The notes: generated by a model from the sequence alone, not told the origin. A DNA stretch of 49,164 nt from Paludibacteraceae bacterium (GCA_024401435.1 JAKSLB010000022.1:1-49164); one strand, 5' to 3'. Counted from the first letter of the stretch, positions 22,620 to 31,509 are shown. Translations and numbers: made by a program.

Positions 22620-24374
22620 ATGAAAAAAATTTTTATTATCATCTTGGTTCTTGTCAATTGTGTGTTTGCAATAAACACATTAAAGTATAATGGTAAAACC
22701 GATGCTTGGTCTGGAAAGTGGCAGATGAAAGCGGTATATGATTATAAAGTTAAGTATTCTGCGTGGTCTGGTGAAGAAACTGGATATTTTGTTAAAAAAA
22801 CAAAATGTGAAGTTGTCATTACTGTTTTTGGCGAAGAAAATTTAGTTGATGATTCTGAAACGACATTTAAGATGTCTTATAGTCATTGTCCTCATATGGA
22901 TAGTGCCGTTGTTAGTGCGTATGACGGAAATACTTGGATAGGTGATTTTCATAGAACTAAAGCAGAAGAAACTTCTTATACGAATGTAACAACTTCATAT
23001 TTTGGCATTAAGATGTTAAAGAATATCACTAGATTAACTCTTTATCCAAAAGTAGATAATGAAAGACATACTTATGAAAGCGTTGGTTTACATTGCAACG
23101 ATGGATATGAACCATCTAAAGGAAGTTGGGAGAAAGATTATTATTGTCTAAATTCAGATTCATTACTTGAATATAAATGCAATTCTAAAAAAGGTATGAA
23201 GTGGTATAATGGTTCTTGTGTAAATGAATTTTATTGTGAAGATGGAGAGTATTACGATTCTATTTGTGTGACTTTGCCAAGCAACGCCACTAGAAATAAA
23301 AAATATGGATATACTTGCAATAGTGGATATGTTGAAAATGCTGATGAACATGAATGTGTTAAATTGTGTAATGAAAATGAGGTAGTTTATAAGTATGATG
23401 TAAGTGAATGTGTTGAAATTCCCTCTAATAGTCACAAACTAAATCTAAAATATTGGGAATGTGATAGCGGTTATGTTGATGTGCATGGTTCTTGCGAATT
23501 AATGAAGAATTGTTCAAATACTCAATATTATGATTCAAGTGATAATGCATGTTATGAGAGAACTAAACCTCTTTACTCTACTTGGAATGATACTGACCAC
23601 ACAAGTTGGACTTGTGATGATTCATATTTTGAATACGAAGGTGATTGTTATTTAAAATGTAGAGACGCTATTGATGAAAAAGAAGTAGTATACTTTGATT
23701 ATGACACAAAGACTTGCGTTTCTTATACCAAAAATAACAACGAAGAAGATGTTTCCAATGAAGCCGTTGAAGAAAATGCTTCCAATGAAACCGAAAAAGT
23801 AGAAGATAAGTGTGGTGAGGGATATTTTGAATATAGTGGTGGTTGTTATCTAAAATCAAGTAATTATGGTTCAAAGGGTATTGATTTTTCTTTTGTGAAG
23901 AATAAAAGTCATCTTTATTTTGATTTGGATATGGGTGCTAGTTATGGTTATAGTAAGTATTATGAAACTTCCACTGGTATCGGTTTTGGTATAACATTAG
24001 GATATAATTTTGTTGCCGAACTAGTAAATGGTTTTCAGATTGGTTTTAATGCCAATGCAACATTAATTTATGATGAATGGGAAGTTGAAAAGCAAACTAC
24101 ATCTTATTATTATGAGGGTGAAAATAATGACGATTATGGTGCGTTGACCATTGGTGGTGGTGTTTATGTGAAATTGTTTAATTTCCTTTCTTATACTGGC
24201 TATCTAATGCTTCCTTTAATAGATAATGATTTTGATGATGGTTATGTTAACATTAAAGGTATGATTGGAAATAAATTCGCTATTGAGGGAGAACATAATT
24301 CAATTTATTTCAAATATGTCTATGGAGATAAGTATTTAAGTTATAAGAGCATCGGTTGGTCTTTTAGGTGGTAA
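22620..24374 (+). CDS. Secreted cysteine-rich protein with C-terminal outer-membrane beta-barrel
   Basis: A 584-residue protein. The signal peptide is MKKIFIIILVLVNCVFA. Residues about 30-160 form a beta-rich domain. Residues about 165-400 hold repeated Cys-x(n)-CNSGYV...C modules, probably disulphide-bonded and EGF-like in spacing. A Glu/Asn linker follows, then a C-terminal part with alternating aromatic and glycine strands (SYGYSKYYETSTGIGFGITL) ending in FRW, as outer-membrane barrels do. ATG 22620 is chosen for the signal peptide and GGAG upstream. Display of the cysteine-rich domain on the host surface is inferred; the role may be exclusion or adhesion. Confidence 0.72.
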   Translation: MKKIFIIILVLVNCVFAINTLKYNGKTDAWSGKWQMKAVYDYKVKYSAWSGEETGYFVKKTKCEVVITVFGEENLVDDSETTFKMSYSHCPHMDSAVVSAYDGNTWIGDFHRTKAEETSYTNVTTSYFGIKMLKNITRLTLYPKVDNERHTYESVGLHCNDGYEPSKGSWEKDYYCLNSDSLLEYKCNSKKGMKWYNGSCVNEFYCEDGEYYDSICVTLPSNATRNKKYGYTCNSGYVENADEHECVKLCNENEVVYKYDVSECVEIPSNSHKLNLKYWECDSGYVDVHGSCELMKNCSNTQYYDSSDNACYERTKPLYSTWNDTDHTSWTCDDSYFEYEGDCYLKCRDAIDEKEVVYFDYDTKTCVSYTKNNNEEDVSNEAVEENASNETEKVEDKCGEGYFEYSGGCYLKSSNYGSKGIDFSFVKNKSHLYFDLDMGASYGYSKYYETSTGIGFGITLGYNFVAELVNGFQIGFNANATLIYDEWEVEKQTTSYYYEGENNDDYGALTIGGGVYVKLFNFLSYTGYLMLPLIDNDFDDGYVNIKGMIGNKFAIEGEHNSIYFKYVYGDKYLSYKSIGWSFRW

Positions 24375-24376
24375 TT

Positions 24377-24784
24377 ATGAAAACGCTATTTATTGCTATT
24401 TTTAGCTTGGTTCTTTTTGGTTGTGCGGAAGTTTCTTATCCAACATATGTTTCAGATAGCGTACAAGAAAATAATTCAATAGAAAATAATTCTATTGACA
24501 ACTCAAATTGTAAGTTAGAGGTTGTGGATATATTACCAGCACATAGTTCTTATAGTTCACCAGAGATTGTGTTTAATAATACAAGTGGTTCATATAAAAC
24601 AGCTTCATACTATTTGTCATGTGGTACATATCGTGATTATAATGATTGGTCCTATATTGATACAGGTAGGAATAAAAAAACTATATATGGTTCTACATAT
24701 TGTAAAGGTGATGATATTTGTGTAGAAATTGAACCAGTAGCTGGATGTGGTAGGCGTAAATATTGTTTAAGCCAATTTAATTAA
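24377..24784 (+). CDS. Putative lipoprotein
   Basis: A 135-residue protein with a lipoprotein signal: MKTLFIAIFSLVLFGC, where LFGC is the lipobox with the lipid-bearing Cys at residue 16. The mature part begins with an Asn/Ser-rich tether and contains four or more cysteines, likely disulphide-bonded in the periplasm. It starts 2 bases after the beta-barrel gene's stop, with AGGTGG upstream, so the two are co-expressed and may act together at the outer membrane. Confidence 0.72.
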   Translation: MKTLFIAIFSLVLFGCAEVSYPTYVSDSVQENNSIENNSIDNSNCKLEVVDILPAHSSYSSPEIVFNNTSGSYKTASYYLSCGTYRDYNDWSYIDTGRNKKTIYGSTYCKGDDICVEIEPVAGCGRRKYCLSQFN

Positions 24785-24810
24785 AAATCAACTTTTTTCA
24801 TACCAGACCA

Positions 24811-24839
24811 TTGACAACCCTTATATAATTTTATATATT
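24811..24839 (+). promoter_or_regulatory. Early-type promoter (cassette copy b)
   Basis: TTGACA 24811-24816, spacer with TTATATAAT, TATATT 24834-24839. Nearly identical to copy a at 22554, including the CTTTTTTCATACCA sequence upstream and the bases just downstream. Confidence 0.8.
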
Positions 24840-24869
24840 GTGTATGACAAAACAACAAAGGAGTACGAT

Positions 24870-25034
24870 ATGAAGAATGTAATTGAAACCATCATCACCA
24901 AGATTGACAACTTTGGTAAGAAGAATGGCATTGACCATCTTGTTGAAGGTGTAATCGGTGTTGCTCTCGCACTTCCTTTCTTGAAGGTCTTTTGCTTCTT
25001 GATGACTTTGGCTAACATTGCCGATAATATGTAA
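24870..25034 (+). CDS. Small membrane-associated peptide
   Basis: A 54-residue protein, MKNVIETIITKIDNFGKKNG followed by a hydrophobic stretch (VIGVALALPFLKVFCFLMTL). A strong AAAGGAG site precedes ATG 24870, and an early-type promoter lies just upstream. It has one membrane span with an amphipathic N-terminal helix. The size fits small host-membrane effectors; the function is not known. The metallopeptidase gene follows after 12 bases. Confidence 0.6.
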   Translation: MKNVIETIITKIDNFGKKNGIDHLVEGVIGVALALPFLKVFCFLMTLANIADNM

Positions 25035-25046
25035 TGAGGTATTACA

Positions 25047-25853
25047 ATGGAAATTGATAACTATTCCCTAGATACGGAACGCATTAAGGACTTGAAGTTC
25101 GTATTCCCTACGGACAAGAGAAATGAAAATCACAATGTTGAAGGAATCAAGGCATTCTTCAACAAGTTCATTAATGACCTTTTGAACCAAATGTTCCACC
25201 GAATCATCTTCAAGGACTTGAAGTCCATCGGTACTGGTGGCTTTTATACCGAAATGAAGTATGTGAACATTGTTTGTTTTGACAAGAGTCTTTTTGACAT
25301 CAAGACAAACACTATCACATTCCCAGATTGGGGTGAGGTAGCCATTACCATCCACGAAATGTGCCATTTCTACCATCTTTGCGTAAGTGGCGGTATGTTT
25401 ACCGCAAGTAGAAGCATTGACAAGCCAGAAATGAAAAGTCTAAAGACATATCAATCTAACAACCAAGTTAAGTTTGATGTGGAATATGAAGCCTATCATC
25501 TTTCAAAGGTGAACAACCGCATCTACAAGATGGGTATGGAAAAGGAAATTGAAAGAGAGAACAAGAACAATCTCTTGAATGTCCTTCTTATCAATGGTCT
25601 TGTTGCGGGTAGACCTGAATTGACTATGGATTCCTTGAAGGATGTTACAACAAAGAAGGAATTGAAGAAGATTGTAAAGGCAACCCAAAGTGAATTGAAG
25701 AAGTTCCAAAACTTTTTCTACAAGTCCAAGGGTAAGGACAAGGGACATATCCGTGATGAAATCCTTAATGGTTTGACCATTGATGAAATCATCTATGATG
25801 GCGAACCTATTGACCTTATGGGTCTTGTGATAGACAAGGGCATCAAGGAATAG
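25047..25853 (+). CDS. Putative zinc metallopeptidase (HExxH)
   Basis: A 268-residue protein. HEMCHFYHL at residues 103-111 supplies the HExxH zinc motif, and Glu/His residues around 146-151 (VEYEAYHLS) could give the third ligand, a SprT/gluzincin-like layout. No signal peptide, so it acts in the cytoplasm unless exported otherwise. It has a GAGGT site and lies in the same unit as the preceding small membrane peptide. Target unknown. A bidirectional terminator follows. Confidence 0.65.
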   Translation: MEIDNYSLDTERIKDLKFVFPTDKRNENHNVEGIKAFFNKFINDLLNQMFHRIIFKDLKSIGTGGFYTEMKYVNIVCFDKSLFDIKTNTITFPDWGEVAITIHEMCHFYHLCVSGGMFTASRSIDKPEMKSLKTYQSNNQVKFDVEYEAYHLSKVNNRIYKMGMEKEIERENKNNLLNVLLINGLVAGRPELTMDSLKDVTTKKELKKIVKATQSELKKFQNFFYKSKGKDKGHIRDEILNGLTIDEIIYDGEPIDLMGLVIDKGIKE

Positions 25854-25889
25854 AAAAAGAACCCACCATTCATTGGTGGGTTTTCTTTT
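25854..25889. terminator. Bidirectional terminator
   Basis: AACCCACCA (25860-25868) pairs with TGGTGGGTT (25874-25882), with A-rich and T-rich flanks. It separates the metallopeptidase gene from the convergent glycosyltransferase-like gene. Confidence 0.85.
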
Positions 25890-26877
25890 AGAAATCAATC
25901 AAGAACCAATTCTTGTTTATTATCTTTTCAAGTACACTTGTATTAACAGAACCTGCGTATATGAAATCTATCTTGCACTTGTAGGAGTTCTCTAGGAATG
26001 TCTTGAACATTACAAGTTGTACTTGATTCCAATCCTCAACGATTGCGGTGGTGTTTCTAATATAGATGTTGTCCGTAACCTTGTTGATTATATCATTGAA
26101 AATCTTTTCATTCTCATACAACTTGTTGCTCCTATTTTCATTGTAGGTAATCCATTTTCCTTCTTCAAGCATCAAGTCATTTTCCATAGAATCGTTGATT
26201 ACTCTAGTCGGTAGGAATACCATACTACTTATAGGTTGTTCCTTTCCTTCCTCAACATTGATTTTACTATTTTCATAATTCTCATATAGGATTATGAGTT
26301 CATCATCATCAAGGTTGTTCTTCTTTTGCCATTCAAGGTCTAGTAGTTTTGAGTTCTTTAGATATTTCGGTGGTGCTAACCACATACAACAATTAGGACA
26401 GAATATACCACTTACCTCCGTTATCCCAAAGAACACTGGATGATAAGGAATCACTATGATTCCCAAGTGATTTCGTTTCAACATTCTATATGAATCTAGG
26501 AATATCGGCTTGTTTTGGAAGAAACCGAACGCCTTGATGAAGTCATAGAACTTTTGTTCTGTGTATTTTCTATCATCATCCAAGTGCATAGTATAGTTGT
26601 CATAGCCATATTTATTGCAATATGGTATGTACTTGTTCATTAGCCTATACTTGGAATCCCCTTCAATGATTTCAATCTTGTGATTATAGATTTTAAGGTG
26701 TTCATAGTCCTTTATATTCCTTCCGTTTAAATTGTTAGGAATGATGACTATCCTATTTATGAAATCATTGATGTTTATGATGGCAGTCAATAGGGAAGGC
26801 ATACAATATTCCGTGAACATCTTATACCTATCACCTTGCGTTGCGATAACTATGTCAAACTTGAAATCAAAAGCCAT
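25888..26877 (-). CDS. Glycosyltransferase-like protein (GT-A type)
   Basis: A 329-residue protein. The N-terminus FDIVIATQGDRYKMFTEYC with SLLTAI fits the first Rossmann-like strand and helix of GT-A enzymes, and MHLDDDRKYTE near residue 97 supplies a DxD-like metal and nucleotide-sugar motif. A pair of cysteines (CPNCCMW) lies in the middle. Acceptor and donor are unknown. Other sugar genes in the window (UDP-galactopyranose mutase, two glycosyltransferase-like genes) suggest modification of virion, DNA or host glycans. The start has only a weak version of the start-adjacent motif. Confidence 0.55.
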   Translation of the reverse strand: MAFDFKFDIVIATQGDRYKMFTEYCMPSLLTAIININDFINRIVIIPNNLNGRNIKDYEHLKIYNHKIEIIEGDSKYRLMNKYIPYCNKYGYDNYTMHLDDDRKYTEQKFYDFIKAFGFFQNKPIFLDSYRMLKRNHLGIIVIPYHPVFFGITEVSGIFCPNCCMWLAPPKYLKNSKLLDLEWQKKNNLDDDELIILYENYENSKINVEEGKEQPISSMVFLPTRVINDSMENDLMLEEGKWITYNENRSNKLYENEKIFNDIINKVTDNIYIRNTTAIVEDWNQVQLVMFKTFLENSYKCKIDFIYAGSVNTSVLEKIINKNWFLIDF

Positions 26878-26944
26878 ATCTAGTCCATATCAAAATGGTG
26901 TGTACCGAAGCACACACCATTTAAATATAAAAAAGTAGGTCAAT

Positions 26945-28972
26945 TTACTTGTTCATCAATATCTCATACCAACTTTTATGATATTGTACACTATTAATTA
27001 CATCATTAAGGATGATACCTTCAGAGGTGAGGATTACTGACCTTACTATTTCACTATCATCTTTACTATTCAAGGATATGAGTTCAACGCCATGTGCTAA
27101 TGAAGCATATTCATCTGATTCAGCTATTCCTTGTTCAACGGAAACTATACGGAGTCCGTTTCTTCTATTTATTTTAGTATCACTAAAGTATTCACCAGTA
27201 CCGAAGATGGAATAAATCTTCTTTAGTTGCACCTTTTCACCTGCATATGAAGAGAGGTCTTCACTATAATCGGCATCGTTTTCAACACTATTGTTCAAGC
27301 CACCGAAGAATGATAGATATGTACTTCTAGTTTTATCTCTTTTTGGATTCCAAGTTTCAAGTGACAACTTACCACCAAATGAGTAAACATTGTCATCTAT
27401 ATCACCATCATTGTCTGCTATTCTTGTGTTCATTTCACCAACAATAACGGAGTTTTTAAGACCGTTCAAAAACATATTTGAAGTACCGATTTCATTGGTT
27501 GAATAAGTACCTATAACAATAGTATTGTCAAGGTTCTTCAAGTACATATCACTAGAACCTATCAATATGCTTGACTGAACCTTTTTGAACGAATTGGCTC
27601 TTCCACCGACAACCACATTGTCAAAGAATGATTCTAGAATTTGGTTTTTATGTGCCCCATTGTCATAGATACCCTTCAAATGAATGAAAGTGTTGTCATA
27701 TGTCGTTGCGTTGTTATCAATTAGGTGGGAGTCAATCAATGTATTGTTGCTAAATAGGTTTGGTCCCTTATCACCATCAATTGAATGTGTAAAGTTTGTG
27801 TTTATGAATATGTTTGAATCAGACTTGTCATTCCAATGTATGTTATTATCAGATTCAATGAATACACCTCTAGTGGTTTCATTGTCATTTGAATGGATTG
27901 CTTGTACAAGAGAACCCTTGTTGTTGTTTGAATGTACAAGGAATGAATTAGTATTTATGTCATTGCCTCTACTATTCACTACAATGCTACAAGTATCTAT
28001 ACCGACTGGTTCAATTTCAAGTATGCCCTTATTGTCAATTTCACTATCATCATTGCGATATGACATAGCAACACCATCCCAATAGGTGTATGTGTTCCTT
28101 TCATCGGTATAACTTTGGGATAGTAGCATTTGTCTAGTATAGTCATTGTCCTTCTTCTTTGAGTTCAAGTGAAGTCTTGCTGGACTTTGGAAACCATAGG
28201 TGACATTGTTTGTCTTTATATCTTCCGCAACAACTACCTTTGAAATTGTTGCGATAACACCTTCTCTACCATTTATATGGTCAAATTCACCAAGACCTGG
28301 AACACCTTCAACATTGACGGAATTATCTTTTATCACCATACCTTTGTTAGAGCCAAGACCATCATCAACAAGTTCAAATGCTCTAAATTGATTTGGAATG
28401 TCATCACTAACTAGATTTTCGTTGTCCTTGTCAGACATTGATAGGTTTATTACTATTTCACGGACACAACCATCAATGACTTCATTGTATAGTGTAGTTT
28501 CATCATTGTTATCAAATTCAACCTCAATGAAGGGTACAATGGTTCTAAAATCAAGGAATGTCAAGGAATCTTGGTCTTTGTTCTTTACATATTGGCTATC
28601 ATCAAGTCTATATCCATATACAACAATCTTATTTACTGTTATACCATAGTCAATCTCAATGTTAGGGAATGTATTGTTGTCTAGTCTTAATTTTAGTATA
28701 CCTTTATGCCAACTTGTATATGTTGTACCCTCTTCGGTTTCATCTTCCGTATAGTTGTGGGAGGGCATATATACAATTTCATATAGAGAATCTTGTGTTA
28801 CTTCTCCATTTTCATTTGCATTGACCAATTCATATCCGTTTTGCTTGACTTCATTGTTCCTATGCACCTCTACACCATTTATAGTTGGTAGAAATCCTAG
28901 GAAATTTAATCCCATTTCAAGTTTTTGGTCAACAATAGCCTTCTTTCCGTCTTCTGTGAATGTAATTTTCAT
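26945..28972 (-). CDS. Fibre or adhesin-like virion protein
   Basis: A 675-residue protein. The N-terminal 200 residues form a beta-rich attachment-type domain (LEMGLNFLGFLPTINGVEV). Residues about 330-560 consist of repeated short Asn/Asp/Ser/His strands (NSFLVHSNNNKGSLVQAIHS), consistent with a beta-helix shaft. The C-terminus ends in VILTSEGIILNDVINSV and YHKSWYEILMNK. This organisation is typical of tail-fibre or head-fibre proteins that bind the host. TATATAAG lies two bases before the ATG and there is no Shine-Dalgarno sequence. The fibre role is inferred from composition. Confidence 0.6.
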   Translation of the reverse strand: MKITFTEDGKKAIVDQKLEMGLNFLGFLPTINGVEVHRNNEVKQNGYELVNANENGEVTQDSLYEIVYMPSHNYTEDETEEGTTYTSWHKGILKLRLDNNTFPNIEIDYGITVNKIVVYGYRLDDSQYVKNKDQDSLTFLDFRTIVPFIEVEFDNNDETTLYNEVIDGCVREIVINLSMSDKDNENLVSDDIPNQFRAFELVDDGLGSNKGMVIKDNSVNVEGVPGLGEFDHINGREGVIATISKVVVAEDIKTNNVTYGFQSPARLHLNSKKKDNDYTRQMLLSQSYTDERNTYTYWDGVAMSYRNDDSEIDNKGILEIEPVGIDTCSIVVNSRGNDINTNSFLVHSNNNKGSLVQAIHSNDNETTRGVFIESDNNIHWNDKSDSNIFINTNFTHSIDGDKGPNLFSNNTLIDSHLIDNNATTYDNTFIHLKGIYDNGAHKNQILESFFDNVVVGGRANSFKKVQSSILIGSSDMYLKNLDNTIVIGTYSTNEIGTSNMFLNGLKNSVIVGEMNTRIADNDGDIDDNVYSFGGKLSLETWNPKRDKTRSTYLSFFGGLNNSVENDADYSEDLSSYAGEKVQLKKIYSIFGTGEYFSDTKINRRNGLRIVSVEQGIAESDEYASLAHGVELISLNSKDDSEIVRSVILTSEGIILNDVINSVQYHKSWYEILMNK

Positions 28973-28982
28973 ATCTTATATA
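28973..28982 (-). promoter_or_regulatory. Start-adjacent late-promoter-like motif
   Basis: Minus strand: TATATAAG, then AT, then the ATG of the fibre-like gene. Identical to the motif at 31004. Confidence 0.55.
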
Positions 28983-29041
28983 TTGTAATGTATCATTGTG
29001 GTACATTAAAAACCTTTAAAGAAATATATAATCAATGCAAT

Positions 29042-29079
29042 TTGTGTCGTTTGACACAATAAGTTAAAAAATGTATATT
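29042..29079 (+). promoter_or_regulatory. Early-type promoter with overlapping palindrome
   Basis: TTGACA 29051-29056, a 17-base spacer, then TATATT 29074-29079. The palindrome TTGTGTC/GACACAA (29042-29048, 29053-29059) overlaps the -35 box and could be an operator. Unlike other copies, the spacer lacks TTATATAAT. Confidence 0.6.
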
Positions 29080-29108
29080 TTACACCGATGAAATGTGGAG
29101 ATTCAACT

Positions 29109-30020
29109 ATGAAGTTGGTATACTTGTTTGATAAACAACAAATCATTAACTTGGAGAATGCTATATGGGATATATGCCAATTGGCATATGAACCAATTGG
29201 TGGTTTTAAAAGTCTACGAAACAAGAGGGATATAAGGACTTGTAAGTTGGTCAAGATTGTGTGGACTAATGATGAATATGGTAATTCCATCATTGGTGCT
29301 TGTGCTTTATATAGACAAAGACCAGGAGAGGAGGGTTATCGTGGTATTGGATATGCTGGCAATATTAATGTGAATGATTATAGAGAATGTGTTCAAGAAA
29401 TAATAAAGGATGATATTGCCAATTTTGATAAATGGTTTTATGTTGAGGCAAGTCGTGCGATTGAACACTATTTTGAGAAGCATGACGGATATGCTATTCC
29501 AAATGTATATGTTCCAGAAATTCTAGGGAAAGACATACCAAAGGAATGTCTTTTAGATGATGGGTTTAAATATATGACAACTATCGGACCAAATGAAAAT
29601 TCTTCAACTGAAGTTAAACAAATGTTTGGATTCAAAAATAAAGCTATTTTTGATAAACTTATGGATATATATGGAAGTTTAGATGATTTTAGTAGGTACA
29701 TCAAGGAACTTAAACTAGGAATAAAAAATGAAGATAGCCGTATTTTTAATAATATACCTATGGATGATATCAATATAGTCACAACATTTGTATATAACTT
29801 TGATGATTGTGTCTTGGAATATGACTTGAATGAAGTACCAAGTGAATGGATAGACCTTCTAGATTATGCCATAAATGTTTTGGAATCAAAAAAGACTATT
29901 AATAATAAAACAATTCAAGGTGTCCTAGATATTGCATATAATTTGAAAGGTATTGTTTCTCCTATATATTTAGGCGTTATACATGCCGAAAAACCGATTC
30001 CACATAGTACATATCATTAA
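29109..30020 (+). CDS. GNAT acetyltransferase-like protein (tentative)
   Basis: A 303-residue protein. The N-terminal 150 residues resemble phage GNAT-type acetyltransferases: a helix, then LVKIVWTNDEYGNSIIGACALY strands, YRGIGYAGN and WFYVEASRAIEHYFEKH. A classical acetyl-CoA R/QxxGxG/A loop is not obvious, so the call is tentative. The C-terminal half is helical and unassigned. ATG 29109 follows GTGGAG. The gene has its own early-type promoter with a palindrome over the -35 box, and a terminator at its end. Confidence 0.45.
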   Translation: MKLVYLFDKQQIINLENAIWDICQLAYEPIGGFKSLRNKRDIRTCKLVKIVWTNDEYGNSIIGACALYRQRPGEEGYRGIGYAGNINVNDYRECVQEIIKDDIANFDKWFYVEASRAIEHYFEKHDGYAIPNVYVPEILGKDIPKECLLDDGFKYMTTIGPNENSSTEVKQMFGFKNKAIFDKLMDIYGSLDDFSRYIKELKLGIKNEDSRIFNNIPMDDINIVTTFVYNFDDCVLEYDLNEVPSEWIDLLDYAINVLESKKTINNKTIQGVLDIAYNLKGIVSPIYLGVIHAEKPIPHSTYH

Positions 30021-30025
30021 AAATT

Positions 30026-30057
30026 AACCACGGACATTAAAAATCCGTGGTTTTTGT
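30026..30057 (+). terminator. Rho-independent terminator
   Basis: AACCACGGA (30026-30034) pairs with TCCGTGGTT (30044-30052), followed by TTTTTG. It ends the GNAT-like gene. Confidence 0.85.
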
Positions 30058-30120
30058 TTAAAAAAATGCTAGTTATTCTCAAAAATTTAAATAAAATCCT
30101 AAATGAAAAAATGTAAAATA

Positions 30121-30128
30121 TATATAAG
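30121..30128 (+). promoter_or_regulatory. Late-promoter-like box with a conventional leader
   Basis: TATATAAG lies 28 bases before ATG 30156, with AAAAGG in between. It is the same box as the start-adjacent set but here allows a normal leader and ribosome site, which supports reading the box as a promoter. Confidence 0.5.
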
Positions 30129-30155
30129 TTATAAGAGAAAAGGTTTATAAGACTT

Positions 30156-30947
30156 ATGAAAAACATTGATAAAGAATTTAAGCAGTGGAAGATGAAGAAA
30201 CTAAATGAAGGTTTCCTTGATAATTCCCCAGAAACTACCCCAAGTGCGGAAAATACTGAATCCATTGTTCAGTCTTATGAAGCACCCGAAGAAACTACCG
30301 ATGCCGAAGAATTGGTTAACACCACCGTTGAAGAAGGTGATGATATTACCCAATCCCCAGTTGAGGAACAACCAGAGGAAAATACCGAAGAATTGAAGAA
30401 CACCGATGCCGAAGAAAAGACCGAAGGCGAAGATGTCAAGACCGAGATTTCCTCCATCAAGGATGCTATTGCAGCCCTAGCCTCCCAAATTCAAACCTTG
30501 GTTGACCAAAAGGCTCAAGAAGAAGCACCTGCCGAACAAACCACCGAAGAAATGTCTGAACCCACCGAAGGTTCTAGCGAAGGTGAATCCACCGAAGGCT
30601 CTACCGAAGGTTCTAGTGAAGGTTCTAGCGAAGGTGAATCTACCGAAGGTTCTAGCGAAGGCTCTACCGAAGGTGAATCTACCGAAGGCTCTAGCGAAGG
30701 TGAAGGTGAAGGTGATAGCATTGTTCAATCCCCAGAAGATGAAAGCGATGAAACCAAGTCTGAAGCATACAACCTAAATATGAAGGCTGGTCGTTTGCTA
30801 AACTCCAAGTCCAACTCTATCATCTCAAAGGTTGCTCACCAAAGACTATGGGAACTAGATGAAAGAATTATGTCTGTTATTGAATCCAAGATTCGTGTCA
30901 AGATTAACGAAGCAAAGAAGGAACTCAAGAACAGAATTGTAAAGTAA
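30156..30947 (+). CDS. Acidic Ser/Glu/Gly repeat protein, candidate prohead core protein
   Basis: A 263-residue protein. The N-terminal 15 residues are basic (MKNIDKEFKQWKMKK), followed by L16-N17-E18|G19, a good match to the T4 prohead-protease consensus. The centre is low-complexity acidic (TEGSSEGESTEGS repeats) and the C-terminal 70 residues are a charged coiled helix. This layout of targeting peptide, cleavage site and acidic core resembles T4 head-core and internal proteins. It is expressed from a TATATAAG box with a leader. A terminator follows. Confidence 0.6.
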   Translation: MKNIDKEFKQWKMKKLNEGFLDNSPETTPSAENTESIVQSYEAPEETTDAEELVNTTVEEGDDITQSPVEEQPEENTEELKNTDAEEKTEGEDVKTEISSIKDAIAALASQIQTLVDQKAQEEAPAEQTTEEMSEPTEGSSEGESTEGSTEGSSEGSSEGESTEGSSEGSTEGESTEGSSEGEGEGDSIVQSPEDESDETKSEAYNLNMKAGRLLNSKSNSIISKVAHQRLWELDERIMSVIESKIRVKINEAKKELKNRIVK

Positions 30948-30970
30948 AGTTTACAATGTTCAAGTAAGTT

Positions 30971-31001
30971 AAAAAATCACCTCCTATGGGGGTGATTTTT
31001 T
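30971..31001 (+). terminator. Rho-independent terminator
   Basis: AAAAAATCACC and GGTGATTTTTT flank a CTCC...GGG loop-closing region and end in a T-run. It lies only 12 bases before the next ATG. Confidence 0.85.
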
Positions 31002-31003
31002 GA

Positions 31004-31013
31004 TATATAAGAT
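31004..31013 (+). promoter_or_regulatory. Start-adjacent late-promoter-like motif
   Basis: TATATAAG, then AT, then ATG 31014, squeezed between the preceding terminator and the start codon. This is the tightest case for a promoter that gives a leaderless or nearly leaderless message. Confidence 0.55.
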
Positions 31014-31484
31014 ATGAGAAGATTTACATTCAAGGATTTTTATGAAAGGTCAAAGTCATTATTGACTGAAAAGGTGACTTTGAGCAATATGATTAATGAC
31101 TTTAAGAAGTTGTTCAAGCATTCATTTACAGACCTAGCCGTTGGCTATTCTAAAGAAAAGAACCAAGGTCTTTCTATGATATGTACCGCACAAGTTGAAA
31201 GCGAAAAGGGCGGTAAGTCATATTCCGTATCCGTACAAATGCATAGAAAGACACAAGAAGAACCTTATACAATAAAATCACCTTGTGAAGTTAAATGCTC
31301 TTGCAAGGCTTTCCAATATTATACTTCATATCAATTATATGCAAACAAGAACCTTTATGGAAAACCTTCAAGATGGAACAAGACACCAAATCAAGAAAGA
31401 AATACCAAAAACATACCAACAGTTTGTAAACATCTTTATTCATATATCCGTTACTTGGTTCAAAAGGGCGTAATTAGACAATAA
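31014..31484 (+). CDS. SWIM zinc-finger protein with a prohead-type N-terminus
   Basis: A 156-residue protein. The N-terminus MRRFTFKDFYERSKSLLTEK carries L17-T18-E19, an LxE motif after a basic amphipathic helix, as in T4 capsid-targeting peptides. C95-S-C97 and C138-K-H140 form the CxC...CxH signature of SWIM zinc fingers, which bind DNA or protein. The region between them includes a basic loop (NLYGKPSRWNKTPNQE). No Shine-Dalgarno sequence. A nucleic-acid-binding protein packaged in the head is a reasonable inference. Confidence 0.65.
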   Translation: MRRFTFKDFYERSKSLLTEKVTLSNMINDFKKLFKHSFTDLAVGYSKEKNQGLSMICTAQVESEKGGKSYSVSVQMHRKTQEEPYTIKSPCEVKCSCKAFQYYTSYQLYANKNLYGKPSRWNKTPNQERNTKNIPTVCKHLYSYIRYLVQKGVIRQ

Positions 31485-31509
31485 CCTAAAGTTTTTTTCA
31501 TAATACCTA

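Noticed and set aside
30477-30777. Repeat-rich frames overlapping the acidic protein
   Set aside because: They come from reading the TEGSSEGES-coding repeats in other frames or on the other strand. Only the 263-residue frame has a start signal and an LNE|G head-type N-terminus.
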